A stretch of 64,000 nucleotides of DNA from Chloracidobacterium sp. (GTDB lineage: Bacteria; Acidobacteriota; Blastocatellia; Pyrinomonadales; Pyrinomonadaceae). The stretch lies in NCBI GenBank assembly GCA_016720705.1, contig JADKKB010000007.1:1488001-1552000 (forward strand). The letters are read 5' to 3'. Below, piece after piece: positions 44,870 through 53,075 of this stretch; within the stretch, counting starts at the first letter, position 1, and each line of letters opens with the position of its first letter. The notes under the pieces were generated by a model, which made no database searches, had not been told where the DNA came from, and worked only from the letters and a program-made list of their open reading frames with translations. Position numbers and translations under genes: made by a program.

Positions 44870-46783
44870 ATGAAGACAGGCGTCAAAGTCGGAGTCATTT
44901 TCGCTTTTGTCCTATTTTGCGCATCAGCTTACCTGCTGACGAACCGTGGCATCACCGCCGAAGGGCAACCCGCACCCGCACCGGTCAATGTCCCGCCAGC
45001 AGTGACCGCCGCGGAACCTGCTGAGCCAAAGCTCGACTGCGCGGGTTGTCACGGGCCGGGCCGGAGCCTGCCGTATCTTGCCGGCGAAAAATTCCATAAA
45101 GAAGCTCACGTGGCGATGGACTCGAGCATCCACGCAAAGGTCGCTGCAAGAGGCAAATCAGCAGCTAACTGTATGGACTGTCACTCAGTCAACGGTGATA
45201 TGGCCACCATACTTGCGGCCGATGATGCAAAATCAACGATCAATCGCGCAAATATCGCACAGACGTGTGGAAAGTGTCACAACGACCCCGCTCTGATGGC
45301 GCAGAAAGGGATCACCAACCGACCGTTTTTGGCATATCAGGAGAGTGTTCACGGAAAGGCACTCTCACACGGCAATATGAAGGCGGCGGTCTGCTCCGAT
45401 TGTCATAACAGCCACGCCGTACTCCCCGCAACAGATCCCAATTCACCAGTCTCAAAATTTAATGTCGCGGCAACGTGCGGCAAGTGCCACGGCGAAATCG
45501 CGGGCCAGTTTGCCGAGAGCGTGCACGGAATGTCGCTCGCGAGAGGCAATTACCAATCGCCTAACTGCACGGATTGTCACGGGATACACGGCATCAAGGC
45601 CCAAAAGGAATCGCGTCAGGCACTTGGGTTGACGAGTTGCTCGCAGTGTCACGATGGCGTTCGGCTTTCACAGGACTTCGGAATTCCCTCGGAACGTGTC
45701 TCAAGCTTTCAGGACAGCTATCACGGTCGTGCTCTCAAACTCGGTTCGGACGTCGTCGCCGACTGTGCGAGTTGCCACGGTGTACACAACATTCTGCCTT
45801 CGAGCAACCCTAAATCACTGATAAATAAGGCAAATCTCGTAACTACCTGTGGACAATGTCATATCGGTGCCGGTGATAATTTTACGGTCGGCAAGGTCCA
45901 TCTTGAAACCGGTGCATCGCAGGACATCGGAAGCCAGGGAAAGAGTTGGGTGCGAACCATTTACTTGCTACTGATATTTGGCGTGGTCGGCGGAATGTTG
46001 GCCCATAACGGGATCATCTGGTATCGAAAGGCCTCCGCGAAGCGTAAAAACGAAATTAGGCCGATCGTCAGAATGTCGTTAAACCAACGGATACAGCACT
46101 GGCTGTTACTGACCAGTTTTATGGTTTTAGTTGTGACCGGTTTCGCACTCGAGTACCCCGAAAACTGGATCACGTGGATCACCGGCAATAGTGAGTCAAT
46201 ACGCCGATTGATCCACCGCATCGCCGCCGTCGTGATGATGGTCACCGGTATTTACCACATCATTTATTTGTTCGCTCTCAAGGAGGGACGCCTGTGGGCT
46301 TTCGATATGCTGCCGCGTTGGAAAGACTTTCAGGATCTTTTCCAGAACTTCAAGCATTTTGTGTTGAACAAGGGAGATCGGCCTAAATTCGCTCGTTTCC
46401 GCTATGCCGACAAGGCAGAGTATTGGGCGGTAGTATGGGGCACGATCATTATGGGGCTGACCGGATTGATGATCTGGTTCAAGGTGGGTGTTTTCGGCTT
46501 CTTACCTCGCTGGGCTATAGACATCGCGATCGCCATCCACTTTTACGAAGCCATCCTCGCAACATTGGCTATTATCGTCTGGCACTTCTACCACGTTATT
46601 TTTGACCCGGACGTTTATCCGATCAACTGGACATTTTACGATGGACGAATGTCGGAGGAACTGTTTAAGGAGGAACACGAGCAAGCGTTTGAGGATATGA
46701 AGGCCGAGGAAGCCCGCATCGCCGAATTAGAGGCAGACGAGGACGGTGATACTGCCGTCGGTGGCGAAGAACAGAAGGATTGA
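44870..46783 (+). CDS. Nonaheme cytochrome c fused to a b-type membrane cytochrome
   Basis: The 637-residue protein has an N-terminal signal anchor, nine CxxCH haem motifs in residues ~60-345, and a C-terminal membrane domain with about five helices (residues ~375-600) whose His residues (QHWLLLTS, IHRIAAVVMM, IHFYEAI, WHFYHVIF) match di-haem cytochrome b of the formate dehydrogenase gamma/PhsC type. It could pass quinol electrons directly to periplasmic haems. It ends with an acidic tail. ATG 44870 was chosen. A TGTGA-type box lies 134 bp upstream. Confidence 0.84.
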   Translation: MKTGVKVGVIFAFVLFCASAYLLTNRGITAEGQPAPAPVNVPPAVTAAEPAEPKLDCAGCHGPGRSLPYLAGEKFHKEAHVAMDSSIHAKVAARGKSAANCMDCHSVNGDMATILAADDAKSTINRANIAQTCGKCHNDPALMAQKGITNRPFLAYQESVHGKALSHGNMKAAVCSDCHNSHAVLPATDPNSPVSKFNVAATCGKCHGEIAGQFAESVHGMSLARGNYQSPNCTDCHGIHGIKAQKESRQALGLTSCSQCHDGVRLSQDFGIPSERVSSFQDSYHGRALKLGSDVVADCASCHGVHNILPSSNPKSLINKANLVTTCGQCHIGAGDNFTVGKVHLETGASQDIGSQGKSWVRTIYLLLIFGVVGGMLAHNGIIWYRKASAKRKNEIRPIVRMSLNQRIQHWLLLTSFMVLVVTGFALEYPENWITWITGNSESIRRLIHRIAAVVMMVTGIYHIIYLFALKEGRLWAFDMLPRWKDFQDLFQNFKHFVLNKGDRPKFARFRYADKAEYWAVVWGTIIMGLTGLMIWFKVGVFGFLPRWAIDIAIAIHFYEAILATLAIIVWHFYHVIFDPDVYPINWTFYDGRMSEELFKEEHEQAFEDMKAEEARIAELEADEDGDTAVGGEEQKD

Positions 46784-46823
46784 TCAGCCGCCGCGAACAT
46801 TGGGAGATCTTCCGACCAAAAGA

Positions 46824-46860
46824 AAAGTACCGCCAAAGTGGTTCGGCGGTACTTTCTATT
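46824..46860. terminator. Bidirectional terminator hairpin
   Basis: An 11-bp perfect stem (arms 46824-46834 and 46845-46855, 10-base loop) between two convergent cytochrome genes, flanked by T-rich sequence on each strand. Confidence 0.75.
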
Positions 46861-46885
46861 TTGCATTGATGATCAGCACAGCTCT

Positions 46886-48493
46886 CTACTTACGAGGATG
46901 ACAGGCCGCGCATTGGAACTGCGAGATGTCACCTAGATTGATCGGATGCTTGAACTGCTTGTCCGGTTGATGACACGAGTCACATCTTCTGTCGGCGAGA
47001 GCCCCGAGGTCCACCGGATGTATAAACGGCCCAGTCTTCATATTGGCCGACGGCGATGCGTCAGAATCGAACAACGTCGTGTGACAGATATTGCAATCAT
47101 TGGCGATCACCTTTCCGGCATTACTGAAATGCTGACCATCGTGACATCGGAAACAGCCCGGCGAATTGAGATGTCCGGCGTTGTTCGGATGTGTCTGCCA
47201 ATTCGTCTTCATTTCCGGGAAGAAATAGTTCTGATAGATCCGCTGCAGTTCAATGACCGCGGCCGAGATCGAATCTTGCTTCTGTGCGGAGATATCCGGA
47301 TAACTTACACGATAAAAATCCTTTAAGCCAGCGTCGATCGAGCCTAGAGCCTGGTCATTGGTCTCATATGCACCGCTCAGGAGTGCGACTGCCTGGCGTT
47401 TCAAGAACGGAAGTGCCTGATCCAATTTGCCGGCGGAGAAAGAGCGGTCGACCGCAACATCGGGCGGCAAATAGTTATGCGCCGGTCGGTTATGACAATC
47501 TACACAGTCCATCTTACGCCTTTTACCTTTTGCAAGTTGGTCGGCAGTTGCCGGTTTGCTCCGGTCAAAATATTCGGTGATCGTCCCGTCCTTGTCCTTC
47601 GCACTGACCCACGGTATTTCCTGCCGGCGTTCGTCGATCGAAACATAGTTGACTTCATTTTCAGGATTCACGTGCCAGTGGATACCGGTCACCTTGCCTG
47701 TCGCTGGACTACTGCCGCCCACATTCAACAACAAACGACGTTGGTGAAGCGTGTTCATCTCGTCGCTACCGTAGCGATCGAAGACCTTCAGCATTCCGCC
47801 GAAGAATTTTTCGGGCCAGTGACATTGTTCACACGTTTCCGGGGCCGGGCGGAGATTATGGACCGGCGTCCCGATCGGCCTTGAGTATTTGTTGAAAGAC
47901 ACTGAATAGAGCTGATATGCACCCGAAAGCTTCGATCGAACGTACCAATCGGCTCCGGATCCAACGTGACAATCGACACACCGCACGCGTGCGTGTGCTC
48001 CGGCCTTATATGCCAAGAATTCCGGCTTCATCACAGAGTGGCAAGTTTCGCCGCAGAATGTCACAGATTCGGAATATTCAAATGCCTTGTAACTACCAAA
48101 AGCGCTTGCGGAAGCAAATAACAGAGTTAGTACCAAAAAGACCATAAAAGATCGTCGGGTCTGCGGATTGTTGAGATCCAGCATCGGATAGGCCAAAACC
48201 TCATCCGGCGCTTTAGTTCGCCTTCGCCGACGTTCAAAAAACATCCCGACTGCTGCCACAAAAAGACCGAACATCATTACCGCCGGGATCAATATATAAG
48301 TCAGAATGCCGATATAGGCATTCTCGGTCGGTGAAGTGATCTCGATCAGAAACAGCAAAACGTCGCTAGTGACGGCCGCGGTCACAATAGCAACGCCTAC
48401 AAAACTAACGTAATTTCGCAACAAACTCGGCGGACGCGTCTTGGTCACAACCTCGTTTGGCAATTCATCCTGATCTCTATCTTTCTCTTTCAT
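46886..48493 (-). CDS. Octaheme NapC/NirT-like membrane cytochrome c
   Basis: The 535-residue protein has three membrane helices (residues ~28-50, 60-85, 112-135) and then a periplasmic haem domain. Seven CxxCH motifs follow an unusual first one, CGETCH (CX3CH), in the FCGETCHSVMKPEF block where NapC/NrfH-type proteins have CxxCH. Members of this group take electrons from quinol and pass them to soluble cytochromes. The Ala-Arg-Val-Arg-Cys-Val-Asp-Cys-His block also fits. A 21-bp inverted repeat lies upstream (48505-48525). Confidence 0.82.
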   Translation of the reverse strand: MKEKDRDQDELPNEVVTKTRPPSLLRNYVSFVGVAIVTAAVTSDVLLFLIEITSPTENAYIGILTYILIPAVMMFGLFVAAVGMFFERRRRRTKAPDEVLAYPMLDLNNPQTRRSFMVFLVLTLLFASASAFGSYKAFEYSESVTFCGETCHSVMKPEFLAYKAGAHARVRCVDCHVGSGADWYVRSKLSGAYQLYSVSFNKYSRPIGTPVHNLRPAPETCEQCHWPEKFFGGMLKVFDRYGSDEMNTLHQRRLLLNVGGSSPATGKVTGIHWHVNPENEVNYVSIDERRQEIPWVSAKDKDGTITEYFDRSKPATADQLAKGKRRKMDCVDCHNRPAHNYLPPDVAVDRSFSAGKLDQALPFLKRQAVALLSGAYETNDQALGSIDAGLKDFYRVSYPDISAQKQDSISAAVIELQRIYQNYFFPEMKTNWQTHPNNAGHLNSPGCFRCHDGQHFSNAGKVIANDCNICHTTLFDSDASPSANMKTGPFIHPVDLGALADRRCDSCHQPDKQFKHPINLGDISQFQCAACHPRK

Positions 48494-48504
48494 ATTGAGA
48501 ACCT

Positions 48505-48525
48505 AGATACCGAAAGATGGTATCT
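48505..48525. promoter_or_regulatory. Inverted repeat upstream of octaheme gene
   Basis: AGATACC-GAAAGAT-GGTATCT, a perfect 7-7-7 repeat 11 bp before the start codon at 48493. It could be an operator or an mRNA hairpin near the ribosome site. Confidence 0.45.
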
Positions 48526-48618
48526 GAAAAAATAGCTTGACCGCCCAATTTCGATCGAACGCCTTTCGGCATAAGTCGGGGCGGCCATCGCTAGGATCGA
48601 TAAATGTTTCCCCTTCCA

Positions 48619-48948
48619 TCAATTAGCAGCGGTCTTCAGGGACTTCATATAGGTAACGAGTGCCTGGGCATCTTCCGGGGTGATCTTGCCCTCGTATGCC
48701 GGCATATTCGGCGGTGTCGCGGGCTTAACACCCTTCATGATCGAGTCGACAAGCACCGCATCCTCCTTTGTGGCGTCAAATTTCTTTTCTGCCTTCGGTG
48801 AATGGCACATCGCACATTTTGCCTTGTAGGTAACGGCCGGGTCGTCCGGCATTAACAATGCCGCGTGTGTCGGAACCGCCTTGAAGGTCGACAACAGCAT
48901 TAGCGGCAACACAAATAAAACAATTGCAACAAATTTGATTCGGTTCAT
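48619..48948 (-). CDS. Monoheme class I cytochrome c
   Basis: A 109-residue protein with a signal peptide (residues 1-29, ending THA), one haem motif CAMCH (residues ~45-49) and a distal Met likely in PPNMPAYEGKITPEDAQALVTYM, the standard small cytochrome c pattern. It probably shuttles electrons in the periplasm between the multiheme proteins. A strong -24/-12 promoter lies 78 bp upstream. The octaheme gene follows on the same strand after a 125-bp gap. Confidence 0.88.
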   Translation of the reverse strand: MNRIKFVAIVLFVLPLMLLSTFKAVPTHAALLMPDDPAVTYKAKCAMCHSPKAEKKFDATKEDAVLVDSIMKGVKPATPPNMPAYEGKITPEDAQALVTYMKSLKTAAN

Positions 48949-49025
48949 TCCTATTCTTAACTCCTAAATACCAAATTCTAACTTCTGTCAGAAACACCGA
49001 AAAAATGCCTCTGGCTTTCATTGAA

Positions 49026-49041
49026 AGCAACGAGCGTGCCA
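49026..49041 (-). promoter_or_regulatory. σ54 (-24/-12) promoter of monoheme cytochrome
   Basis: On the minus strand TGGCACG-CTCG-TTGCT, full match to the σ54 consensus; 78 bp before the start at 48948. Confidence 0.78.
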
Positions 49042-49136
49042 CGATTCAAAAATGCTATCTAATCCCAAATATCACACTCAATGCTCTAAAATAGGAACTT
49101 TCAATTCTCAAAACCACCGCCATTATTCACGTATGG

Positions 49137-49152
49137 TGTGAATATTTTCGCA
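49137..49152. promoter_or_regulatory. Proposed activator site (UAS)
   Basis: TGTGA-ATATTT-TCGCA, 95 bp upstream of the minus-strand σ54 promoter at 49026-49041. Confidence 0.55.
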
Positions 49153-49162
49153 CCGCACGGCC

Positions 49163-50056
49163 CTAAAACTTAAAGGTTTTCCCTTCGTGACAGCGCTTAC
49201 AATTGGTAAAATCGTTGGCACCGAATGCTCTTTTGCCGTTGTGGCAAGCCTGACAACTCTGCCGTCCCGCCGGCGCAAAGTGCATCGACGCCAGCGGAGC
49301 CGTGACCTGTCTGCCGCGTGCGGCACCTGCAAGCACGTTGTGGCAAGACGCACAATTCATATTTCCCTTTCGGATGTGCTCATTATGACTGAAGTTCACG
49401 GTGTATGCCTTGGTCCACTCGGACGTTCGCGGCGGTCGGCCGGCCGTGTGGCAGGTGCTGCAAGACCCGATCGGTTTATCTTGCGTATGACATTGAAAAC
49501 ACGAATTATGAGCGGCGGCCCCCTTGGGTATCGACAGAGCGACCCCGCGGTTGGTCGATCGGTGGCAAGTCGCACAATTCGCCTGACGGATGTGACGGCC
49601 GTGGTCGAATCTAGCGTTAAAACTCTTGAGCGACGGAAACCGCTTCATTGCACCGGTCTGCGGGTTAGTATGGCAAATCGTACAGATCGGGCTGGCGGGA
49701 TCCTGAATTTGAGCGGTGTGACAGCCTGCACACGGAGCGTGTTCGATCTTGCCGGGAAAGCTGAGCCGGGTCGAGTTATCATCACGCCGATGGCACAGCA
49801 GACAAGGCAACCGGGTGTGTGACGGATTGGAATGACCAAATCGGGAAAAATCGATATCCTGTGGGTCGCCGGGAATGACATCGTTGCCCGTGGACGCGAC
49901 TACCGGCTCTTCGGCCGACCAGCCTTTGGCCTGCGTCTCACCCGGAAGCACGAAGGTCAGGTAACCGAATATTATGCCGGCCAAAACAAGGACGACAACT
50001 TGCAACTGGGCCGCCATCGATCGCTTTGCTTTTAAGTTGTTTTCGTTGTTTTTCAT
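49163..50056 (-). CDS. Nonaheme cytochrome c
   Basis: The 297-residue protein has an N-terminal signal anchor (residues ~17-38) and nine CxxCH motifs (CLLCH to CKRCH) with His residues (FSHNEHIRKG, FDHGRHIRQ) suited as distal ligands, as in cytochrome c7/c3-type proteins. Its start overlaps the stop of the preceding nonaheme gene by one base (TAATG). The shared block PICxICHTNP suggests the two are diverged tandem paralogues. No enzyme active site is seen. Confidence 0.85.
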   Translation of the reverse strand: MKNNENNLKAKRSMAAQLQVVVLVLAGIIFGYLTFVLPGETQAKGWSAEEPVVASTGNDVIPGDPQDIDFSRFGHSNPSHTRLPCLLCHRRDDNSTRLSFPGKIEHAPCAGCHTAQIQDPASPICTICHTNPQTGAMKRFPSLKSFNARFDHGRHIRQANCATCHRSTNRGVALSIPKGAAAHNSCFQCHTQDKPIGSCSTCHTAGRPPRTSEWTKAYTVNFSHNEHIRKGNMNCASCHNVLAGAARGRQVTAPLASMHFAPAGRQSCQACHNGKRAFGANDFTNCKRCHEGKTFKF

Positions 50057-51276
50057 TATTCACCACCCGCCTCAGTGATCGCTTTTGTATGTGACTCCGG
50101 TATAGGCAACTTCCCAAAGGCAATGTGGCATTTAATACACTGGAATTTCGCATCCTTTTGCCGGGCATCAACCTCAACATTTAGAGAACCGCCATCGCCG
50201 GCCGTTGCGGTCACGTGACACATCGCACACGACGCGATACCGACACGTTTTGTCAGCGGATCTGCCGTGTTCATTTTTACAACATTGTGACAAGTGGCAC
50301 ACTCCATATCGGAGTGAGCAGCATAAGCGTGCTGATACTTTCCTGATGAGTCCCGGAGTCGCCACGAGTCCAACATACGTTTGTCGTCGATCTTCATATC
50401 GGCGATCAATTTCTCATCAACATCCGCTTTGGGTTGGGCAGGTTTTAGCGAATGGCACGCCGCGCAATCACTCGGCACAGGCGTCATACCGCTATCAGCA
50501 GAGTGGCAGGTAAAGCAGGTCGTATGACCGATCGGGGCTGTCTTGAAGGTGCCCTTTTTAAGCCAAAATGCATCGCCGAGTTTTGGTGGCGGCGGTGTCA
50601 CAAACTCGTCAGGAGAGTCGCCTTGCGGCTTATAGGTCTGATGGCAAACGGAGCAACTCTCTTCGCCCGCTAACCTTGCCTTGCCCGCGACGAACGACGC
50701 GTTGGCAAACGTGACCGGCCGCTCACCGCCCATCGAGACTATTTCTATGTGCTTTTCGTGCGGAAATCCGACGACAAAATCAGATTGGGCCTTTTTTCCC
50801 TTCGGCGAGAGATCAAATATCTCTCGAGGATTTGGAAATGGGTGCCTCGAACTGTCCCGCGGCGACGGATTAGTATGGCAGATCGAGCATATCGGCGGCT
50901 TTGCACCCTTAAAGAATTGCTGTTTGTGACAATTAAGGCAGGATTCATGCTTCGGGTATTCAGTTATATCAGCAAAAGCCGAATCACCGGTGCGGACCTT
51001 GTTCCAATTATCCGATGGAAACTTGTGGCACGCTGCACAATCTTTCTGATGTGCCTTAACGCTGTGCGGAAATTCAGAAAACTTTACTTTACGCGGTACG
51101 GTAGGCGTTGTCCTCTTGGGTTTCTTCGGCGTTGCTTCCGGTATCGGTTGTGTCGAAAGTGTATTTTCCGACGCGACGCCCGAAACCGGAACGTAAATAG
51201 TTGCGATCGCGGCAACCGTGATGGTTAGAATGATCGCCAATGCCTTTAATGAAGTGATCCGAATGGAATTAGTCAT
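50056..51276 (-). CDS. Nonaheme cytochrome c
   Basis: The 406-residue protein has a signal anchor (residues ~9-30), a Pro/Lys-rich linker and nine CxxCH motifs (CAACH near residue 70 to CIKCH near the end). FPHEKHIE and FPHSVKAHQKDC supply distal-ligand His. I chose ATG 51276, with GAGGATTGGGT before it, over an upstream in-frame start. It is coupled to the downstream nonaheme gene. A perfect TGTGA-N6-TCACA box lies 50 bp upstream. Confidence 0.85.
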   Translation of the reverse strand: MTNSIRITSLKALAIILTITVAAIATIYVPVSGVASENTLSTQPIPEATPKKPKRTTPTVPRKVKFSEFPHSVKAHQKDCAACHKFPSDNWNKVRTGDSAFADITEYPKHESCLNCHKQQFFKGAKPPICSICHTNPSPRDSSRHPFPNPREIFDLSPKGKKAQSDFVVGFPHEKHIEIVSMGGERPVTFANASFVAGKARLAGEESCSVCHQTYKPQGDSPDEFVTPPPPKLGDAFWLKKGTFKTAPIGHTTCFTCHSADSGMTPVPSDCAACHSLKPAQPKADVDEKLIADMKIDDKRMLDSWRLRDSSGKYQHAYAAHSDMECATCHNVVKMNTADPLTKRVGIASCAMCHVTATAGDGGSLNVEVDARQKDAKFQCIKCHIAFGKLPIPESHTKAITEAGGE

Positions 51277-51325
51277 ACCCAATCCTCTGTTCGGGTTATC
51301 ATACATCAATTTCCATTGCTTGGTG

Positions 51326-51341
51326 TGTGATTCGTATCACA
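51326..51341. promoter_or_regulatory. Crp-type box before the nonaheme operon
   Basis: TGTGA-TTCGTA-TCACA, perfect half-sites, 50 bp before the minus-strand start at 51276 and also upstream of the plus-strand resB operon. Confidence 0.7.
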
Positions 51342-51372
51342 ATTATCCGTCCAATTTTCGTTTCCGGTATTT

Positions 51373-51388
51373 TGCGTAATTATTCGCA
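51373..51388. promoter_or_regulatory. Proposed activator site (UAS)
   Basis: TGCGT-AATTAT-TCGCA, 121 bp upstream of the σ54 promoter at 51510; a degenerate second copy (CCACA-ATAAT-TCGCA, 51395-51409) follows about two helix turns away. Confidence 0.5.
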
Positions 51389-51509
51389 GTCAACCCACAA
51401 TAATTCGCACCAATCGCCGGGAGAATATGGCATAATCTACTTTGAAGTTTCCACGTAAACCAATATTTTATAAGGCGGTTAGGCGCAAATCGCTTCCCTC
51501 CGTGCCACA

Positions 51510-51525
51510 CGGCACGCCGCTTGCA
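51510..51525 (+). promoter_or_regulatory. σ54 (-24/-12) promoter of resB operon
   Basis: CGGCACG-CCGC-TTGCA keeps GG and GC at the right spacing, with C instead of T at the first position. Start codon 28 bases downstream. Confidence 0.58.
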
Positions 51526-51553
51526 CCTTCCGATTCGAGTTTTTCTAAATACT

Positions 51554-53050
51554 ATGTCTACAGTTGAACAAGCGGTAAAACAAAGCGAAACCGGCGTAGC
51601 CGAAAATAAGGTCGTAGGGCAGTCCATCTTCACTCGATTTCTCAAGTTTATCTCGTCAGTTCGTTTCGGGGTAACGCTATTGGTGTTGCTGGGATTTGCC
51701 TGTCTGGTCGGTATGTTGGTAATGCAACAAAATGTCGCGGGATTTGATCGGTATTTTGCCGACCTGACGCCCGCACAGAGATTGCTCTACGGGCGTTTGG
51801 GATTTTTCAATATCTACCACGTCTGGTATTTCAACGTATTGCTTGCGATCTTGTCTCTAAACATCATTTTGGCGTCGATCGAGCGGTTTCCGAAGACGTG
51901 GCTTTTTGTATCAAAGCCGCATTACACAGTGCCGGTTCGTTGGCTCAAGGAACAACCACAAACAGCCGAACTAGAGCTATCTGGTACGTTTAACGAAGTA
52001 AAAGATCGTCTCACCGCCAATATGGCCAAAAGCGGTTGGAAGAAAGTCACTGCCACCGAGAAAAATGGCAAGACATTTCTTTTTGGCCAAAGTGGCGTTT
52101 GGAACCGATTAAGTGCCTATCCGGTTCACGTAGGCCTACTGACGATCTTTGTCGGTGGATTTATGACCGCCCAAATGGGTTCGACCGGCCAGATGCCTCT
52201 GTCACCCGGCACATCGACCGACCTGATGTTCGACACGGTCGTCGATCTAGATAAGACCAGCGAAGTAACACAGAAATTGCCGTTCACGGTCTTCTGTACC
52301 GACGTACAGCAAAAGTTGATCAAAAAAGATGAGTCGATCTCGGCGATGAACACCATCGACTGGATCACACGATATACGATCACCGACGAGACAGGGACTC
52401 ACGAAGCGATGGTCCAGATGAACCGCCCGTTCGACTATCGCGGCTATAGATTCTTCCAGGCGAGTTTCACGCCGGTCGGCCGAGCCAGAAATATCACAGT
52501 GACGGCCAAGCCGGCTAGCGGCGGTCAACCGGTCGAAGTCACCATCCCGCGTGATGGTACGACCTCGCTGCCGGATGGTACGCAGATAAAATTTAAGGAA
52601 TTTAGGGGTAATTTTAGCATCGGAACCGAGAATCCGAACGAGGATACATCCAACTATCCAAACCCCGGCGCCGTGCTGCAGGTTACGCAACCCGGCGGAC
52701 AGACGCAGGTCGCCTACGCATTCGGTGCGCAGATGGCCAGTATGCCTGTAGCCGGTAAACCGGTTGCCGGTTACACATATCAATTGACCGATTTCGAAAA
52801 AGTCGCAGACCAGCATATTCTCTCGGTCCAACGTGATCCGGGAGCGACTGTGGTCTACGTCGGATTCATTATCTTGTGCCTTGCGCTAATAGCTGCTTTC
52901 TTCTTTTCGCATCAACGGGTGTGGGCGGTGATAGAAAGCATTGGCGAAAAGGATCACAAGATTGTCTTGGGGGGAAATACAAACCGTAGTCTTAATGCGT
53001 TTGACGAAAAATTCAAACGCTTTACAGGAGAATTGACTATCCGACAGTAG
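51554..53050 (+). CDS. resB: Cytochrome c biogenesis protein ResB
   Basis: ResB (Ccs1) works with ResC/CcsA to deliver and ligate haem to apocytochromes (system II). The 498-residue protein has three N-terminal membrane helices, the SSVRFGVTLLVLLGFACLVGMLV opening block, a large periplasmic domain and a C-terminal helix, GATVVYVGFIILCLALIAAFF. PVHVGLLTIFVGGF holds a conserved His. ATG 51554 was used. The ccsA gene lies two genes downstream. The many cytochromes nearby are obvious clients. Confidence 0.86.
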   Translation: MSTVEQAVKQSETGVAENKVVGQSIFTRFLKFISSVRFGVTLLVLLGFACLVGMLVMQQNVAGFDRYFADLTPAQRLLYGRLGFFNIYHVWYFNVLLAILSLNIILASIERFPKTWLFVSKPHYTVPVRWLKEQPQTAELELSGTFNEVKDRLTANMAKSGWKKVTATEKNGKTFLFGQSGVWNRLSAYPVHVGLLTIFVGGFMTAQMGSTGQMPLSPGTSTDLMFDTVVDLDKTSEVTQKLPFTVFCTDVQQKLIKKDESISAMNTIDWITRYTITDETGTHEAMVQMNRPFDYRGYRFFQASFTPVGRARNITVTAKPASGGQPVEVTIPRDGTTSLPDGTQIKFKEFRGNFSIGTENPNEDTSNYPNPGAVLQVTQPGGQTQVAYAFGAQMASMPVAGKPVAGYTYQLTDFEKVADQHILSVQRDPGATVVYVGFIILCLALIAAFFFSHQRVWAVIESIGEKDHKIVLGGNTNRSLNAFDEKFKRFTGELTIRQ

Positions 53051-53075
53051 CAGTACTTTTTGGAGGATAAGCAAA

